Counted from the stretch's first letter, positions 1 to 8,770 are shown. The stretch: DNA of 64,000 nt from Agreia sp. COWG (GCF_904528075.1 NZ_LR882035.1:620001-684000); one strand, 5' to 3'. Notes: generated by a model from the letters alone, not told the origin. Numbers and translations are program-made.

Positions 1-154
1 CCAGAAAGAGAAAGTCGAACTTGCCACGTTCGGCGTTCTGGGCGAAGTGCCGAAACGACGAGAACGCGATCTGGCTGCGGCTTCGTTCGTCGCTCCACAC
101 CGTGGTGTTGTTCACGCCGGGAAAATGGGCGGCGAGGTGCACGCGCTTGGTCAT
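1..154 (-). CDS. NtaA/SnaA-type FMN-dependent monooxygenase, N-terminal fragment
   Basis: Only the first 51 residues lie in the window; the gene runs off the left edge. It begins MTKRVHLAAHFPGVNNTTVW and reaches GKFDFLFL, the usual opening of NtaA/SnaA/DszA-type monooxygenases of the luciferase-like superfamily. Known members use reduced flavin from a partner reductase to oxidise organosulfur compounds or aminopolycarboxylates. Its ATG overlaps the TGA of the preceding gene (ATGA, 151-154), so it is the next gene of a translationally coupled unit. The substrate cannot be told from this fragment. Confidence 0.85.
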   Translation of the reverse strand, partial: MTKRVHLAAHFPGVNNTTVWSDERSRSQIAFSSFRHFAQNAERGKFDFLFL

Positions 155-1389
155 GAGGTCACGCTCTCTCTCAGTTCAGCCGCATCGTGTGACACGGCGT
201 AGCGGTTCGCGGGTCGACGAAGGCCCAGGTGCTCGCGCAGCGACGCGGCGTCGACGGGGCGCTCCAGCACGCCGGTCTCGGCGAGCACGGGCACGACGCC
301 CCGGGTGATGCGCTCGAGGTCGAGGGGCAACCGGGCCGGCCGCAGCCGGGCACCCGACAGGCCGGCCGCCTGCCAGCGCAGTAGTTGGGCGGCCACGTTC
401 TCGGCGGTGCCGGCCAGAATCAGAGCATCGGATGCGTAGGGCTCGGCGAGCTCCTCGTCGAGCGCCGCGAGGGCGGCCAGGGCTGCCGCGGCGCTGTCCT
501 CGATGAGCACGACGAGCTCGCCCCAGACACGGAGATCCTCGGGCGCGCGGCGCTCGATCCGCCCCGCGGCGTCGGACAGCTCGTGCAGTATCGTCGCGAG
601 GTGATCGTCGTCGCGCGGAGTGATTCCCACCACATCGGCCTGCGCGACCGCGAGCTCGTAGGGCACACTCTGATGGGCGAGCACGTAGACGAGCGGCTGG
701 CCCTGGGGAGAACGCGGCACGATCGACGGACCCTTTACCGCGAAGTTCTCACCCTCGAAGTCGACATAGTGCAGGCGCTCGCGGTCGATGAAGCGGCCGG
801 TCGGCACGTCGCGGATCACCGCATCGTCCTGCCAACTGTCCCAGAGCCGGCGAGCGACCTCGATCGCGTCGGCGGCCTCGGCGAACAGCCCGCGGATCAG
901 CGCGGTCTGCACCTCGTCCGATCCGGTCGCCGCCTCCTCGAGGGTGCCGATCTCGCGACGGCCGACGTGGGCGGCCTCGTGGGTGCGGCCCGAGACCTGA
1001 ACGCGCCATCCGGCCCAGCCGTCCGACACGTGGTCGAGGGTCTGGATGCCGGTCGCGGTGTGGAACGGCTCGGTGTGCGTGGTCGTCACTGTCGGCACGA
1101 TGCCGATTCCGCCGAGCTGGGCCGCGACGGTGTTCGCGAGCAGCAGCGCATCGAGGCGACCGCGCACCCTGTCGCCGCGCAGCTCGAAGGCGCCGTAGCC
1201 CTCCGACTGCAATCCGAAGGAGTCCTCGATGCTCACCAGGTCGATGCCGGCATCGCGCGCCTCGGCGACGAGTGAGACCCAGTAGTCGACCTCGAAGAGG
1301 GCCTTGGGGCGGGCAGAGGCATCTCGCCAGGCAGCCGGATGCCAGCCGGCGCCGTCCAGGGCGATTCCGAGGTGGAACGGCGCGGTCAT
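151..1389 (-). CDS. LLM-class flavin-dependent oxidoreductase
   Basis: A 412-residue luciferase-like TIM-barrel flavoprotein. It opens MTAPFHLGIALDGAGWHP and carries LLM-typical segments: an early strand ending SIEDSFGLQ, the TVTTTHTEPFHTATG strand, RLWDSWQDDA and a GPSIVPRSPQGQP strand before the FMN-phosphate region. The ATG at 1389 is preferred because it overlaps the TGA of the DUF1684 gene (ATGA), and everything upstream in frame is antisense to that gene. It sits between another LLM enzyme (downstream) and DUF1684 (upstream), all coupled. Substrate is unknown; an organosulfur compound is an inference from the neighbouring C-S lyase genes. Confidence 0.9.
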   Translation of the reverse strand: MTAPFHLGIALDGAGWHPAAWRDASARPKALFEVDYWVSLVAEARDAGIDLVSIEDSFGLQSEGYGAFELRGDRVRGRLDALLLANTVAAQLGGIGIVPTVTTTHTEPFHTATGIQTLDHVSDGWAGWRVQVSGRTHEAAHVGRREIGTLEEAATGSDEVQTALIRGLFAEAADAIEVARRLWDSWQDDAVIRDVPTGRFIDRERLHYVDFEGENFAVKGPSIVPRSPQGQPLVYVLAHQSVPYELAVAQADVVGITPRDDDHLATILHELSDAAGRIERRAPEDLRVWGELVVLIEDSAAAALAALAALDEELAEPYASDALILAGTAENVAAQLLRWQAAGLSGARLRPARLPLDLERITRGVVPVLAETGVLERPVDAASLREHLGLRRPANRYAVSHDAAELRESVTS

Positions 1390-2207
1390 CGTGGTGCCTT
1401 CTCTCCGGCCTCGATGGCGATCGGCAGCCTGTTCTCGGCCGGGGGAAGCGGGCACGTGGCGAACTCGGTATACGCGCAGGGCAGGTTGGCGGCGCGGGTG
1501 AAGTCCACGGTGACGCGGCCCTCGGCATCCGGTGCCGCTACCTGCAGCGAGCGGTTCGCGGCGTACGTCGTGACGCCGCTGCTCGCGTCCGTGAACAGAA
1601 CGAAGAGCGAGCCGGGCGCCTGTCCGTTGAACGCGGTGAGCCTGAACGTCTCGCCGCCGAGCGAGAACTCGATCACGCCGGGGGAGTCGTAGACGTGCTC
1701 GAGGCCCTCCGCCACGGAACCCACGGTCACCAGCCGAGGCTCGTCGAAGGGGAGGAAGACGCCGTGCGCGACCCAGCGGGGGTCGGCGGGGTAGGCGGGC
1801 GTTCCGGCGTAGTCGACGAGGGTGTGGTGCTCCGGATGCCGCGGGCGCAGAATGTCGTGGCCGCCGCGGCGGGCCACCTCGAGCTCGGCGTCGCCCGACG
1901 TCGCTGTCACGCCGCCGCGCTCGGCGAGCACGCCGAAGGCGTGGCGGCCGGTGAGGGTGCGGCCGTCGACCACGAGGTGTTCGCCCTCGGCCAGGGAGAC
2001 CACCGGGCCGCCGGCCGATGTCGACCACTCGCCCGGCGCATCCGGGTACCGTGTGGGCGTCTCGTCGAGCCAGTTGAGGCTCGTCACGGCGAGAAAGCCG
2101 TGCGGCGCCGCGCGCAGCTTCTCGTGGGAGTCATGCCACTCGATCCATTTCCGCTCGAAGGCGACCCGGTCGACCGGCGATTCTGTCTGCGTCTGCGCTG
2201 TGCTCAT
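1386..2207 (-). CDS. DUF1684 family protein
   Basis: A 273-residue protein of the DUF1684 family, recognised by its C-terminal signature NLPCAYTEFATCPLPPAENR and the central LTAFNGQAPGSLFVLF and TYAANRSL segments. Biochemical function of the family is not established. The ATG at 2207 is chosen because TAGCGT (2215-2220, minus strand) lies seven bases upstream, the leaderless-promoter pattern common in this window; GGGAG between them could also act as a ribosome binding site. It is first in a coupled minus-strand run followed by two LLM monooxygenases, which suggests a role with their substrate or product (inference). Confidence 0.88.
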   Translation of the reverse strand: MSTAQTQTESPVDRVAFERKWIEWHDSHEKLRAAPHGFLAVTSLNWLDETPTRYPDAPGEWSTSAGGPVVSLAEGEHLVVDGRTLTGRHAFGVLAERGGVTATSGDAELEVARRGGHDILRPRHPEHHTLVDYAGTPAYPADPRWVAHGVFLPFDEPRLVTVGSVAEGLEHVYDSPGVIEFSLGGETFRLTAFNGQAPGSLFVLFTDASSGVTTYAANRSLQVAAPDAEGRVTVDFTRAANLPCAYTEFATCPLPPAENRLPIAIEAGEKAPR

Positions 2208-2310
2208 GGCTCCCACGCTAGGAGGGCCTTCGCGCGGCACTGCCAGCCGTGCGACACACGAGGTCACGAGCGCAACAGGGCGTAACGCGGTTTGACGTGG
2301 GTCGCATGGA

Positions 2311-2351
2311 CCGATCAGATCGACCGGTCGGATCGACCGATCAGATCGACC
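2311..2351. repeat. two 15-bp direct repeats around a palindromic core
   Basis: CCGATCAGATCGACC occurs at 2311-2325 and 2337-2351. The bases between include the perfect palindrome CGACCGGTCG. The second copy overlaps the stop codon of the monooxygenase gene ending at 2341, so the element lies at its 3' end, between it and the DUF1684 promoter. It could fold in RNA as a weak terminator; there is no T-run. Confidence 0.6.
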
Positions 2352-3783
2352 AGTCCGACGCGATCGCCGACGAGACCGGCGCCACCCTCGCCGGCTTCGA
2401 CAGCCCCAGCCGACCGCGCAGGGTCTTGGCGTCGTGCGAGCCCGCGACGAGCCCGCGCCGCGCGAGTTCGGGTACCACGAGCTGCGCGAACAGGTCGAAC
2501 TGCTCGTGCAGGAAGGCGCTCTGCACCGCGAAGCCGTCGGCCGCGCTGGCGCGGAACCAGGTCTCGAGATGATCGGCGACGTCTGTCGCAGAGCCCACCA
2601 CCAGGTCGGCCGCGACCACCTGCGCCACCACGAGATGGCGGTAGGTCACCGGCCGCGGTGAGCCGACGGTGCGCCCGGAGCGGGCCTCGACGACGTCGAG
2701 CAGTCGCTGGCCGGCAGGGTTGAAGCGCTCGGCCGTCGATGTCGACACCTCGTCGTCGAGGCCGCGCTCGATCAGCGGCAGGCCCACCGAACGCAGCAGC
2801 GACGCGGTCGAGCGATTCGGTGGCAGCTCGAGCCCGTCGGAGCGAGGCCGCGCATCGTCGAGCACGACGAGCCCCACCAGCTCGTCGTACACGGCGAACG
2901 CAGCCTCCCGCGTCTCGGCAACGATCGGCAGGATGGGCGAGATGATCGCCACCTCGCCCGGCGCACGGCCAGCCGCGGAGGCGCGCAGCCGCGCCTCTCG
3001 ATAGAACTTCACGGCGTCGCCGAGGCTCGAGCCGGCCACGATGTGCACTTCGGCGTGGGCCGCGGCGAACTCGCGCGCCCTGGTCGACACCCCGGCGTGC
3101 ACGATCGGGATCTGCCCCTGCACGGGCCGCAGCGCGTTCAGCGGACCGGCGACGCTGAAGCGCCTGCCCTCATGCCCCACGGCATCGACCCTGGAATGCT
3201 CGACCAGGATGCCGCGCCGGGCGTCGGCCACCACGGCGTCGTCGGCCCAGCTGTCCCAGAGGTTCCTCAGCAGCCTCACGTACTCGACACCGGTCTCGAA
3301 TCGGTTGTCGTCCGAGCCGCCCGCGTCGGAGCGGCCGAAGTTGGCACTCGCCCTCGGATCGGTGCCCACAGCCAGGTTGAGCCCGAAGCGACCGCCGCTC
3401 AGCCGGTCGATGGATGCCGCTGCCCTGGCGATGGCGTACGGCTCGGAGTGCGCGGTGTTGGCCGTGGCGATGAGGCCGATGCGGCTGGTCACGGCGGCGA
3501 GGTAAGCGGCAGAGCTGAACGGGTCGATGCGGGCCAGAAGCGAGGGCTCCGAGTACTCGAGGTCGGCGCTCGACGAGAGCCAGTCGCCCAGAAAGAGAAA
3601 GTCGAGACCGGCCTTCTCCGCCGTTCGGGCCAGTCGCTTCAGCACCGCCGGATCGTGTGCCGGGTTCTTGTGGGCGCCGGGGTAGCGCCATCCCGAGGGG
3701 AACGCTCCGAGGGTGCGCACCATGGCCCCCAGGATGAGCTGTCCGTCGCGCTCGAACATGCGGAGAGGTTCGGGGGTGCTCAT
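2341..3783 (-). CDS. NtaA/SnaA/DszA-type FMN-dependent monooxygenase
   Basis: A 480-residue luciferase-like monooxygenase of the nitrilotriacetate/sulfur monooxygenase group; length and the segments GLDFLFLGDWLSS, LIATANTAHSEPYAIAR, RFGLNLAVG, NLWDSWADDA and GQIPIVHAGVS fit that group. The family oxidises C-S or C-N bonds with FMNH2 and O2 and needs a separate flavin reductase, none of which is visible here. The ATG at 3783 is supported by a TAGGGT hexamer (3790-3795, minus strand) six bases upstream, the leaderless pattern of this window. It is divergent from the patB-like gene at 3885, so both may share a regulatory region of about 100 bases. Substrate unknown. Confidence 0.9.
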   Translation of the reverse strand: MSTPEPLRMFERDGQLILGAMVRTLGAFPSGWRYPGAHKNPAHDPAVLKRLARTAEKAGLDFLFLGDWLSSSADLEYSEPSLLARIDPFSSAAYLAAVTSRIGLIATANTAHSEPYAIARAAASIDRLSGGRFGLNLAVGTDPRASANFGRSDAGGSDDNRFETGVEYVRLLRNLWDSWADDAVVADARRGILVEHSRVDAVGHEGRRFSVAGPLNALRPVQGQIPIVHAGVSTRAREFAAAHAEVHIVAGSSLGDAVKFYREARLRASAAGRAPGEVAIISPILPIVAETREAAFAVYDELVGLVVLDDARPRSDGLELPPNRSTASLLRSVGLPLIERGLDDEVSTSTAERFNPAGQRLLDVVEARSGRTVGSPRPVTYRHLVVAQVVAADLVVGSATDVADHLETWFRASAADGFAVQSAFLHEQFDLFAQLVVPELARRGLVAGSHDAKTLRGRLGLSKPARVAPVSSAIASDWSI

Positions 3784-3884
3784 GCGAAGACCCTAGGCAC
3801 GCGAGTGAACGATCCCGAAGCCTCGATGACACATGACGTAAAGCAACGGGGATGGCGGCCTCCGCCTCCGTACCATCGAGCAGT

Positions 3885-5096
3885 ATGACCTCGGCCCTCT
3901 TCGACCACATCACCCGTGACGAGTTGAGCGTCGCCTCGAGCCGCAAGTGGAGCCTGCATCCGGGAACGGTCGGAGCGTGGGTCGCCGAGATGGACTTCGG
4001 CACTGCCCCGTCGGTGACACGGGCGCTGCACAAGGCGATCGACGACGGCAACCTCGGCTATCTCTCTCCCGCGACGAGTGAGCAGATGGCACGCGCCACC
4101 TCGGCGTGGCAGAGCGACGAGTACGGCTGGGAGGTGCCGTGGCAGAACGTGCACGCCGTCTCCGACGTGATGGCGGCGCTCGAGGTGGCCATCACCAAGT
4201 ACTCGCCATCCGGCAGTGGCGTCATCATTCCCACACCGGCATATATGCCGTTTCTGAGCTTCGTGCCGACGCTCGGGCGCGAGGTGTTCCAGGTGCCGGG
4301 CGTCGTGGATGACACCACGGATCGATGGCAGCACGACCTCGACGGAATCGAGCGGGCCTTCCGCGCTGGGGCGCGCACCCTCATCCTCTGCAACCCGCAG
4401 AACCCCACCGGAACAGTTCTCACCAGGAGCGAGTTGGAAGCGATCGCCGAGATCGTCGACCGGCACAACGGCCGCGTCTTCGCCGATGAGATCCACGCGC
4501 CCCTTCGCTACGACGGCGTTCGCCACATTCCCTACGCCTCGCTCTCGAGCGTCTCCGCCGGGCACACCATCACCTCGACATCGGCGTCGAAGGCCTGGAA
4601 CCTGCCGGGGCTGAAGACGGCGCAACTCATCACGTCGAACGCGGCGGACGAGGAGCTCTACCGCACCTTCGGCTTCTCCGTCATGCACGGGGCGTCGACG
4701 CCCGGTGTCATCGCGGCGGCGGTCGCCTACTCCGAGGGACGCGAGTGGCTGGCAGAGGTGGTCGAGTACCTCGACGGCAATCGCCGGGTGCTCGCCGATC
4801 TGCTCGCCGAGCACCTGCCCGGGGTGCGCTACTCGACACCGGATGCGACGTACATCGCCTGGCTCGACTGCTCCGCCCTCGGCATCCCCGGCTCCGTAGC
4901 CGACTTCTTCAGAGTCGAGGCCGGGGTCACGCTGACCGACGGCGCGCTCTGCGGCGAGGGCTTCGAGAACCACGCGCGCATCATCTTCGCCATGCCGCGA
5001 CCCATTCTCGAGCGCGCCGTCCTCGACATGGCGGCAGCCGTACGCCGATGTCTTCCCTCCTACGCCCTCGTCGGGGCAGAGAGCAGCACCTCATGA
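3885..5096 (+). CDS. PatB/MalY-type PLP-dependent C-S lyase (cystathionine beta-lyase-like)
   Basis: A 403-residue fold-type I aminotransferase-like enzyme of the PatB/MalY group, which splits cystathionine or cysteine S-conjugates to thiol, pyruvate and ammonia. Visible marks are the opening FDHITRDELSVASSRKW, WVAEMDFGTAP, LCNPQNPTG, FADEIHAPL and the PLP lysine in STSASKAWNLPG (Lys236). The ATG at 3885 is preferred over an in-frame ATG at 3852: TACCAT (3871-3876) lies eight bases before it, and family members begin near this point. Its TGA overlaps the ATG of the next PLP enzyme (ATGA, 5093-5096), so the two are coupled. Together they suggest release or recapture of sulfur from thioether substrates. 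Confidence 0.92.
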   Translation: MTSALFDHITRDELSVASSRKWSLHPGTVGAWVAEMDFGTAPSVTRALHKAIDDGNLGYLSPATSEQMARATSAWQSDEYGWEVPWQNVHAVSDVMAALEVAITKYSPSGSGVIIPTPAYMPFLSFVPTLGREVFQVPGVVDDTTDRWQHDLDGIERAFRAGARTLILCNPQNPTGTVLTRSELEAIAEIVDRHNGRVFADEIHAPLRYDGVRHIPYASLSSVSAGHTITSTSASKAWNLPGLKTAQLITSNAADEELYRTFGFSVMHGASTPGVIAAAVAYSEGREWLAEVVEYLDGNRRVLADLLAEHLPGVRYSTPDATYIAWLDCSALGIPGSVADFFRVEAGVTLTDGALCGEGFENHARIIFAMPRPILERAVLDMAAAVRRCLPSYALVGAESSTS

Positions 5097-6427
5097 GCGA
5101 TCGCAGCGCCGACGACCACACGGTCAGCGCCCCGGAATACGACTGGCATGGCTACGCCTTCGATACCCGCCAGGTGCACGCCGGCGAGTACGACGATCTG
5201 AACGCCGGCGCCCGCGTCTCGCCCATCGCGATGACGGCGGGCTTTCGCTTCGACTCCTTCGACGACGCGCGCGACCGCTTCTCAGGAGACGCCGACGGCC
5301 TGATCTACTCGCGGCAGCGCAATCCATCCGGAGCGGTCGCCGAGAAGCGCATCGCGTCGCTCGAGGGCGGAACCGAGGCCATCGTGGTCTCGTCGGGCCA
5401 GGCGGCCATCACCTCCGCGCTGCTGGCGCTTGCCGAGAACGGCGAGCGCATCGTCTCGACGGCCAGCATCTACAGCGGAACCCGGGTGCTCTTCGGCCGC
5501 AGCTTCGCCCGCTTCGGCGTCTCGGTCGACTATGTGTGGGATCCGGCCGACGACGCGGAGTGGGATCGGGTCATCCAGCCGAACACCAAGGCCATCTTCA
5601 CCGAGACGATCCCGAACCCCAAGAACGACATCGTCGACATCGCGCAGGTCGCCCGGGTAGCCGCCCGGCACGGCATTCCGCTGGTCGTCGACAACACCAT
5701 CGCGTCGCCGTATCTGATCCGGCCGTTCGAGCACGGCGCCGCGGTCGTGGTGCACTCCTCGACCAAGTTCTTATCGGGCCACGGCGCAGGGCTCTCCGGC
5801 GCGATCGTCGATGGCGGAAACTTCGACTGGGCCGCATCGGAGCGCGCCTATCCGTTGCTGACCGAGCCACAGGACTCCGGCGGCCGATCGCTGCTCGAGC
5901 GCTACGGTACGACCGGCTACGCGAGGCTGGCCAGGGAGGCCGTGGTCAACGACATCGGGCCCGCGCTCTCGCCGTTCAACTCGTTTCTGCTGCACCAGGG
6001 AATCGAGACGCTGTCGCTGCGCATGGAGCGTCACCTCGACAGCTCGGTGACGATCGCCACGTGGCTCGAGCAGCATCCGAAGGTCGAGAGCGTGGATTTC
6101 GCCGGGCTCGCGTCGAACCCGGCCTACGAGCTGGCACAGTCGCTCTACGGCGGTCGCACCGGATCGGTGTTCGCCGTGACCGTGCGCGGCGGGGCCGCGG
6201 GGGCGAAGAGCTTCCTCGACGGCCTGCGCGTCGTGAGCCGCATGACGAACATCGGCGATGTGCGCTCGATGGCGCTGCATCCGGCCACGACGACGCACAT
6301 CTCGTTCAGCGACGAGCTGCGCGCGAGGCTCGGCATCACGCCGGGGCTCATCCGACTCTCGATCGGCATCGAAGACGTGAACGACCTGATCGCCGATCTC
6401 GACCAGGCCCTCGCTCGCGTCGCCTAG
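5093..6427 (+). CDS. Cys/Met-metabolism PLP enzyme, O-acetylhomoserine sulfhydrylase-like
   Basis: A 444-residue trans-sulfuration family enzyme. The PLP lysine lies in SSTKFLSGHG (Lys225); FDTRQVHAG, YSRQRNPSG, VSSGQAAI, NPKNDIVDI and RLSIGIEDVNDLIADL are family landmarks. Length and the ALSPFNSFLLHQGIETLSLRM segment are closest to MetY-type O-acetylhomoserine sulfhydrylases, which combine O-acetylhomoserine with sulfide or methanethiol; cystathionine gamma-synthase or lyase cannot be excluded. Start is the ATG overlapping the preceding TGA. Coupling to a C-S lyase suggests that a thiol freed by the first enzyme is fixed into homocysteine or methionine by the second (inference). Confidence 0.9.
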   Translation: MSDRSADDHTVSAPEYDWHGYAFDTRQVHAGEYDDLNAGARVSPIAMTAGFRFDSFDDARDRFSGDADGLIYSRQRNPSGAVAEKRIASLEGGTEAIVVSSGQAAITSALLALAENGERIVSTASIYSGTRVLFGRSFARFGVSVDYVWDPADDAEWDRVIQPNTKAIFTETIPNPKNDIVDIAQVARVAARHGIPLVVDNTIASPYLIRPFEHGAAVVVHSSTKFLSGHGAGLSGAIVDGGNFDWAASERAYPLLTEPQDSGGRSLLERYGTTGYARLAREAVVNDIGPALSPFNSFLLHQGIETLSLRMERHLDSSVTIATWLEQHPKVESVDFAGLASNPAYELAQSLYGGRTGSVFAVTVRGGAAGAKSFLDGLRVVSRMTNIGDVRSMALHPATTTHISFSDELRARLGITPGLIRLSIGIEDVNDLIADLDQALARVA

Positions 6428-6433
6428 GCGCAG

Positions 6434-6880
6434 CTACGTATACATCAGCGAACCCGGCGTGGTGAGCTTCTCGCCCGTCTCCAGATACGTCTTGAGCCCC
6501 GACAAGATCATCGGCCAGCCGCCGTACAGCTGCTCATTCGCGTCGTCACGCAGCTGATCGTGGGTGACGAGCAGCCTGCACGAATCCTCCACCTGCTCGA
6601 TCTCCCAGGTGATGCGGGTGCTGCCCTCGGCCTCGACCTCGGGACTCCAGCGCGCCACCATCGTCTGCACCAGCCTGCGCGGCGCATCGACTACGAGGTT
6701 CACGCCATCACCCAGGGGCGCATTCGACCTCGGGTTCGATTGCACGTAGCTCGAGCCCTCGGTGAAGTCCGAGTCGATGGTGTTGCCGAAGTTGTAGACG
6801 CTGCGGATCTCACTGTCGGTGATCGCCCGCCACAGCGCTTGCGGGGTGCTGCGGATATAGAACTCGAAGACCTTCTGCAC
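6434..6880 (-). CDS. SRPBCC (AHSA1-like START) domain protein
   Basis: A 148-residue single-domain protein of the SRPBCC superfamily, AHSA1-like branch: MQKVFEFYIRSTPQALWRAI is the typical first strand and helix, RITWEIEQV the middle strands, and GGWPMILSGLKTYLETG the long C-terminal helix. Such proteins have a hydrophobic cavity; known roles vary and are not predictable here. Start is GTG at 6880 with AAGGGG about ten bases upstream. It is convergent with the MetY-like gene, seven bases apart, and divergent from the acetyltransferase at 6955. Confidence 0.85.
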   Translation of the reverse strand: MQKVFEFYIRSTPQALWRAITDSEIRSVYNFGNTIDSDFTEGSSYVQSNPRSNAPLGDGVNLVVDAPRRLVQTMVARWSPEVEAEGSTRITWEIEQVEDSCRLLVTHDQLRDDANEQLYGGWPMILSGLKTYLETGEKLTTPGSLMYT

Positions 6881-6954
6881 GGTGTCATCCCCTTCGTCGC
6901 GGTGCCCGTACCGCGACTCTACGACCGCCCGCTACCACTCGCTACGCTGGATCC

Positions 6955-7410
6955 GTGATTCACCTCGAGCCCGTTGAGGGCCCCGAAGTCCCCGAGCTGC
7001 TGGCCTTTCTCGAGGCGGCCGACCTCACGACCGCGGGGCTGGATGCGCCGGGCGCCCGCTACTGGCTGCATCGCGACGAGCGGGGCGCGGTCGTGGGCAG
7101 CACCGGCTTCGAGCTGGGCGCGTCGGGAACCGACGCCCTGATCCGCAGCGTGGCCGTCGCCTCCGGAGCTCGCCAGACGGGGCTGGGCAGCGAACTGGCG
7201 CGGTTCGCGCTCGCCGGGGCCGCCGCCGCTCGAGCACAGAGGGCATGGCTGTTCAGCCGGAGGTCGGGGCCGTTCTGGCAGAAGCTCGGCTTCGAGCGCA
7301 GCCAGACCACCTCGCTCGCGACGGCACTCGCCTCGACGAGCCAGGTCGCGCTGTTCACCGAGACGGGGCAGATCGACCGCGAGGTGGCCTGGTCGAGGCC
7401 GCTGCCCTGA
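6955..7410 (+). CDS. GNAT-family N-acetyltransferase (ArsN2-like)
   Basis: A 151-residue acetyl-CoA-dependent N-acetyltransferase. LIRSVAVASGARQTGLGSEL is the beta4-alpha3 acetyl-CoA site, followed by AWLFSRRSGPFWQKLGF. The order and short length resemble ArsN2-type proteins, but no arsenic gene is nearby, so substrate is open. Start is GTG at 6955: TACGCT (6943-6948) lies six bases upstream and there is no ribosome binding site, the leaderless pattern. It stands alone, before the LacI regulator of the arabinose operon. Confidence 0.8.
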   Translation: MIHLEPVEGPEVPELLAFLEAADLTTAGLDAPGARYWLHRDERGAVVGSTGFELGASGTDALIRSVAVASGARQTGLGSELARFALAGAAAARAQRAWLFSRRSGPFWQKLGFERSQTTSLATALASTSQVALFTETGQIDREVAWSRPLP

Positions 7411-7522
7411 CCAGCCTGCGCTTTTCCGGTCAGCCGGCCCTGTTGCAACGGTGCGGGCTGTCCGGAACGGTGTCGACTGCCGCGTCGGTTAGTCTGGCGA
7501 GCGAGCCAGGACGGGAGAGCGT

Positions 7523-8533
7523 GTGAATACTCCCGGTCGTGCGCCCAGCATCCGCGATGTCGCGCGTCTTGCGGGGGTGTCTCACCAGACCGTGTCGCGC
7601 GTGCTCAACGAGCACCCGAGCATCCGGCCCGAGACCAAGCAGCGCGTTCTCGATGCGATGAAAGAGCTGAGCTATCGGCCGAATCGCGCGGCGAGGGCGC
7701 TCGTGACCAGCCGCTCGGCCACGCTCGGGGTGCTGTCGGCGTCGAGTGCCCAGTACGGGCCGGCGTCGAGCATCCGCGCCATCGAGCGTGCGGCGCGGGC
7801 CGAGGGCTACTTCGTGAACACCGTCAACGTCGACGGCTCCGACGTCGACGACATTCAGGCAGCACTCTCGCATCTGCTCGACCTCGGCATCGAGGGCCTC
7901 GTGGTGATCGCGCCGCAGGTGCGGGTCTTCGACGCCCTGGTCGCCCGCGGCCTCGAGCTGCCGTTCGTCACGATGCAGTCGACCGGCCGGCAAGACGACC
8001 ACGCCCTCTCGGTCGACCAGATCACGGGGGCGAGGCGCGCGACGCGGCACCTCATCGAGCTGGGGCACAAGCGCATCCAGCACCTGGCCGGCCCCCTCGA
8101 CTGGATCGAGGCCGAGGCCCGCATCGCCGGCTTCCACGCCGAGCTCGAAGCGGCGGGGCTTCCGTTCGTCGAGCCTCTCGTGGGCGACTGGACCCCAGAG
8201 TCGGGCTACCTCGCGGGCCGCGAGATCGCTCGCCGCGGCGACGTGACCGCGGTGTTCTCGGCCAATGACCAGATGGCGCTCGGCCTCATCCACGCGCTGC
8301 GCGAGGCGGGGCTGGATGTTCCGGGTGACGTGAGCGTCGCCGGTTTCGACGACATTCCCGAGGCCGCCCACTTCTGGCCGCCACTCACGACCGTGCGGCA
8401 GGACTTCGACGAGTTCGGGCGGCGCTGCATCGCGCGCCTGGTCGGCGCGATCCGAGGCGAGGAGGCGCCGGAGCGTTCCCTCGTGCCCGATCTCATCGTG
8501 CGCGCGTCGACGGCACCGCCGCCCACGCGCTGA
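7523..8533 (+). CDS. LacI-family transcriptional regulator, probable arabinose repressor
   Basis: A 336-residue LacI/GalR repressor. An N-terminal helix-turn-helix (SIRDVARLAGVSHQTVSRVL, residues about 8-27) and hinge helix are followed by a periplasmic-binding-like effector domain ending VAGFDDIPEAAHFWPPLTTV. Start is GTG at 7523 with GGGAG a few bases upstream; TAGTCT at 7490-7495 could be the -10 element. It lies just before araBDA in the same direction, and a LacI-type operator TGTGAACGGTCACA overlaps the araB promoter at 8700-8713. L-arabinose or L-ribulose as inducer is an inference from this context. Confidence 0.88.
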   Translation: MNTPGRAPSIRDVARLAGVSHQTVSRVLNEHPSIRPETKQRVLDAMKELSYRPNRAARALVTSRSATLGVLSASSAQYGPASSIRAIERAARAEGYFVNTVNVDGSDVDDIQAALSHLLDLGIEGLVVIAPQVRVFDALVARGLELPFVTMQSTGRQDDHALSVDQITGARRATRHLIELGHKRIQHLAGPLDWIEAEARIAGFHAELEAAGLPFVEPLVGDWTPESGYLAGREIARRGDVTAVFSANDQMALGLIHALREAGLDVPGDVSVAGFDDIPEAAHFWPPLTTVRQDFDEFGRRCIARLVGAIRGEEAPERSLVPDLIVRASTAPPPTR

Positions 8534-8582
8534 CCCTGCCGTGCCCCCGCTCACGACGGGCCGAACCGCGGCATCCGCTGAT

Positions 8583-8628
8583 GTTTGGTACGTCCGCGCC
8601 CGGACGACCGGGCGCGGATATACCAAAC
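8583..8628. repeat. 46-nt near-perfect intergenic palindrome
   Basis: Arms of 21 nt (8583-8603 and 8608-8628) differ at only two internal positions around a four-base loop ACGA. The arms start GTTTGGTA and end TCCGCGCCCGG. It lies 50 bases after the LacI stop and 30 before the araB -35 element. It could terminate the LacI transcript, but there is no T-run. The sequence differs from the other long palindromes of the window. Confidence 0.85.
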
Positions 8629-8657
8629 GGGCGCGGATGCGGCCGGCTGCCGTGCGC

Positions 8658-8688
8658 TTGACACGGGACGGCCGCCAGCGGGTAACAT
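8658..8688 (+). promoter_or_regulatory. araBDA promoter
   Basis: A TTGACA -35 hexamer at 8658-8663 and a TAACAT -10 hexamer at 8683-8688 are separated by 19 bases. The LacI-type operator begins 11 bases after the -10, where repressor would cover the transcription start. Confidence 0.65.
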
Positions 8689-8699
8689 GAAGTCGGCGA

Positions 8700-8713
8700 T
8701 GTGAACGGTCACA
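8700..8713. promoter_or_regulatory. LacI-family operator of the ara operon
   Basis: TGTGAACGGTCACA fits TGTGANCGNTCACA, a common LacI-family operator form in actinobacteria. It lies just downstream of the araB -10 box. The same form occurs as a perfect palindrome at 22307-22320 in the xylose region. Confidence 0.75.
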
Positions 8714-8770
8714 TTGCCTACTGCGCCTGGCTCCGAAACGCCACGTGAACCGAACGAAGGAGTTCCCCCG

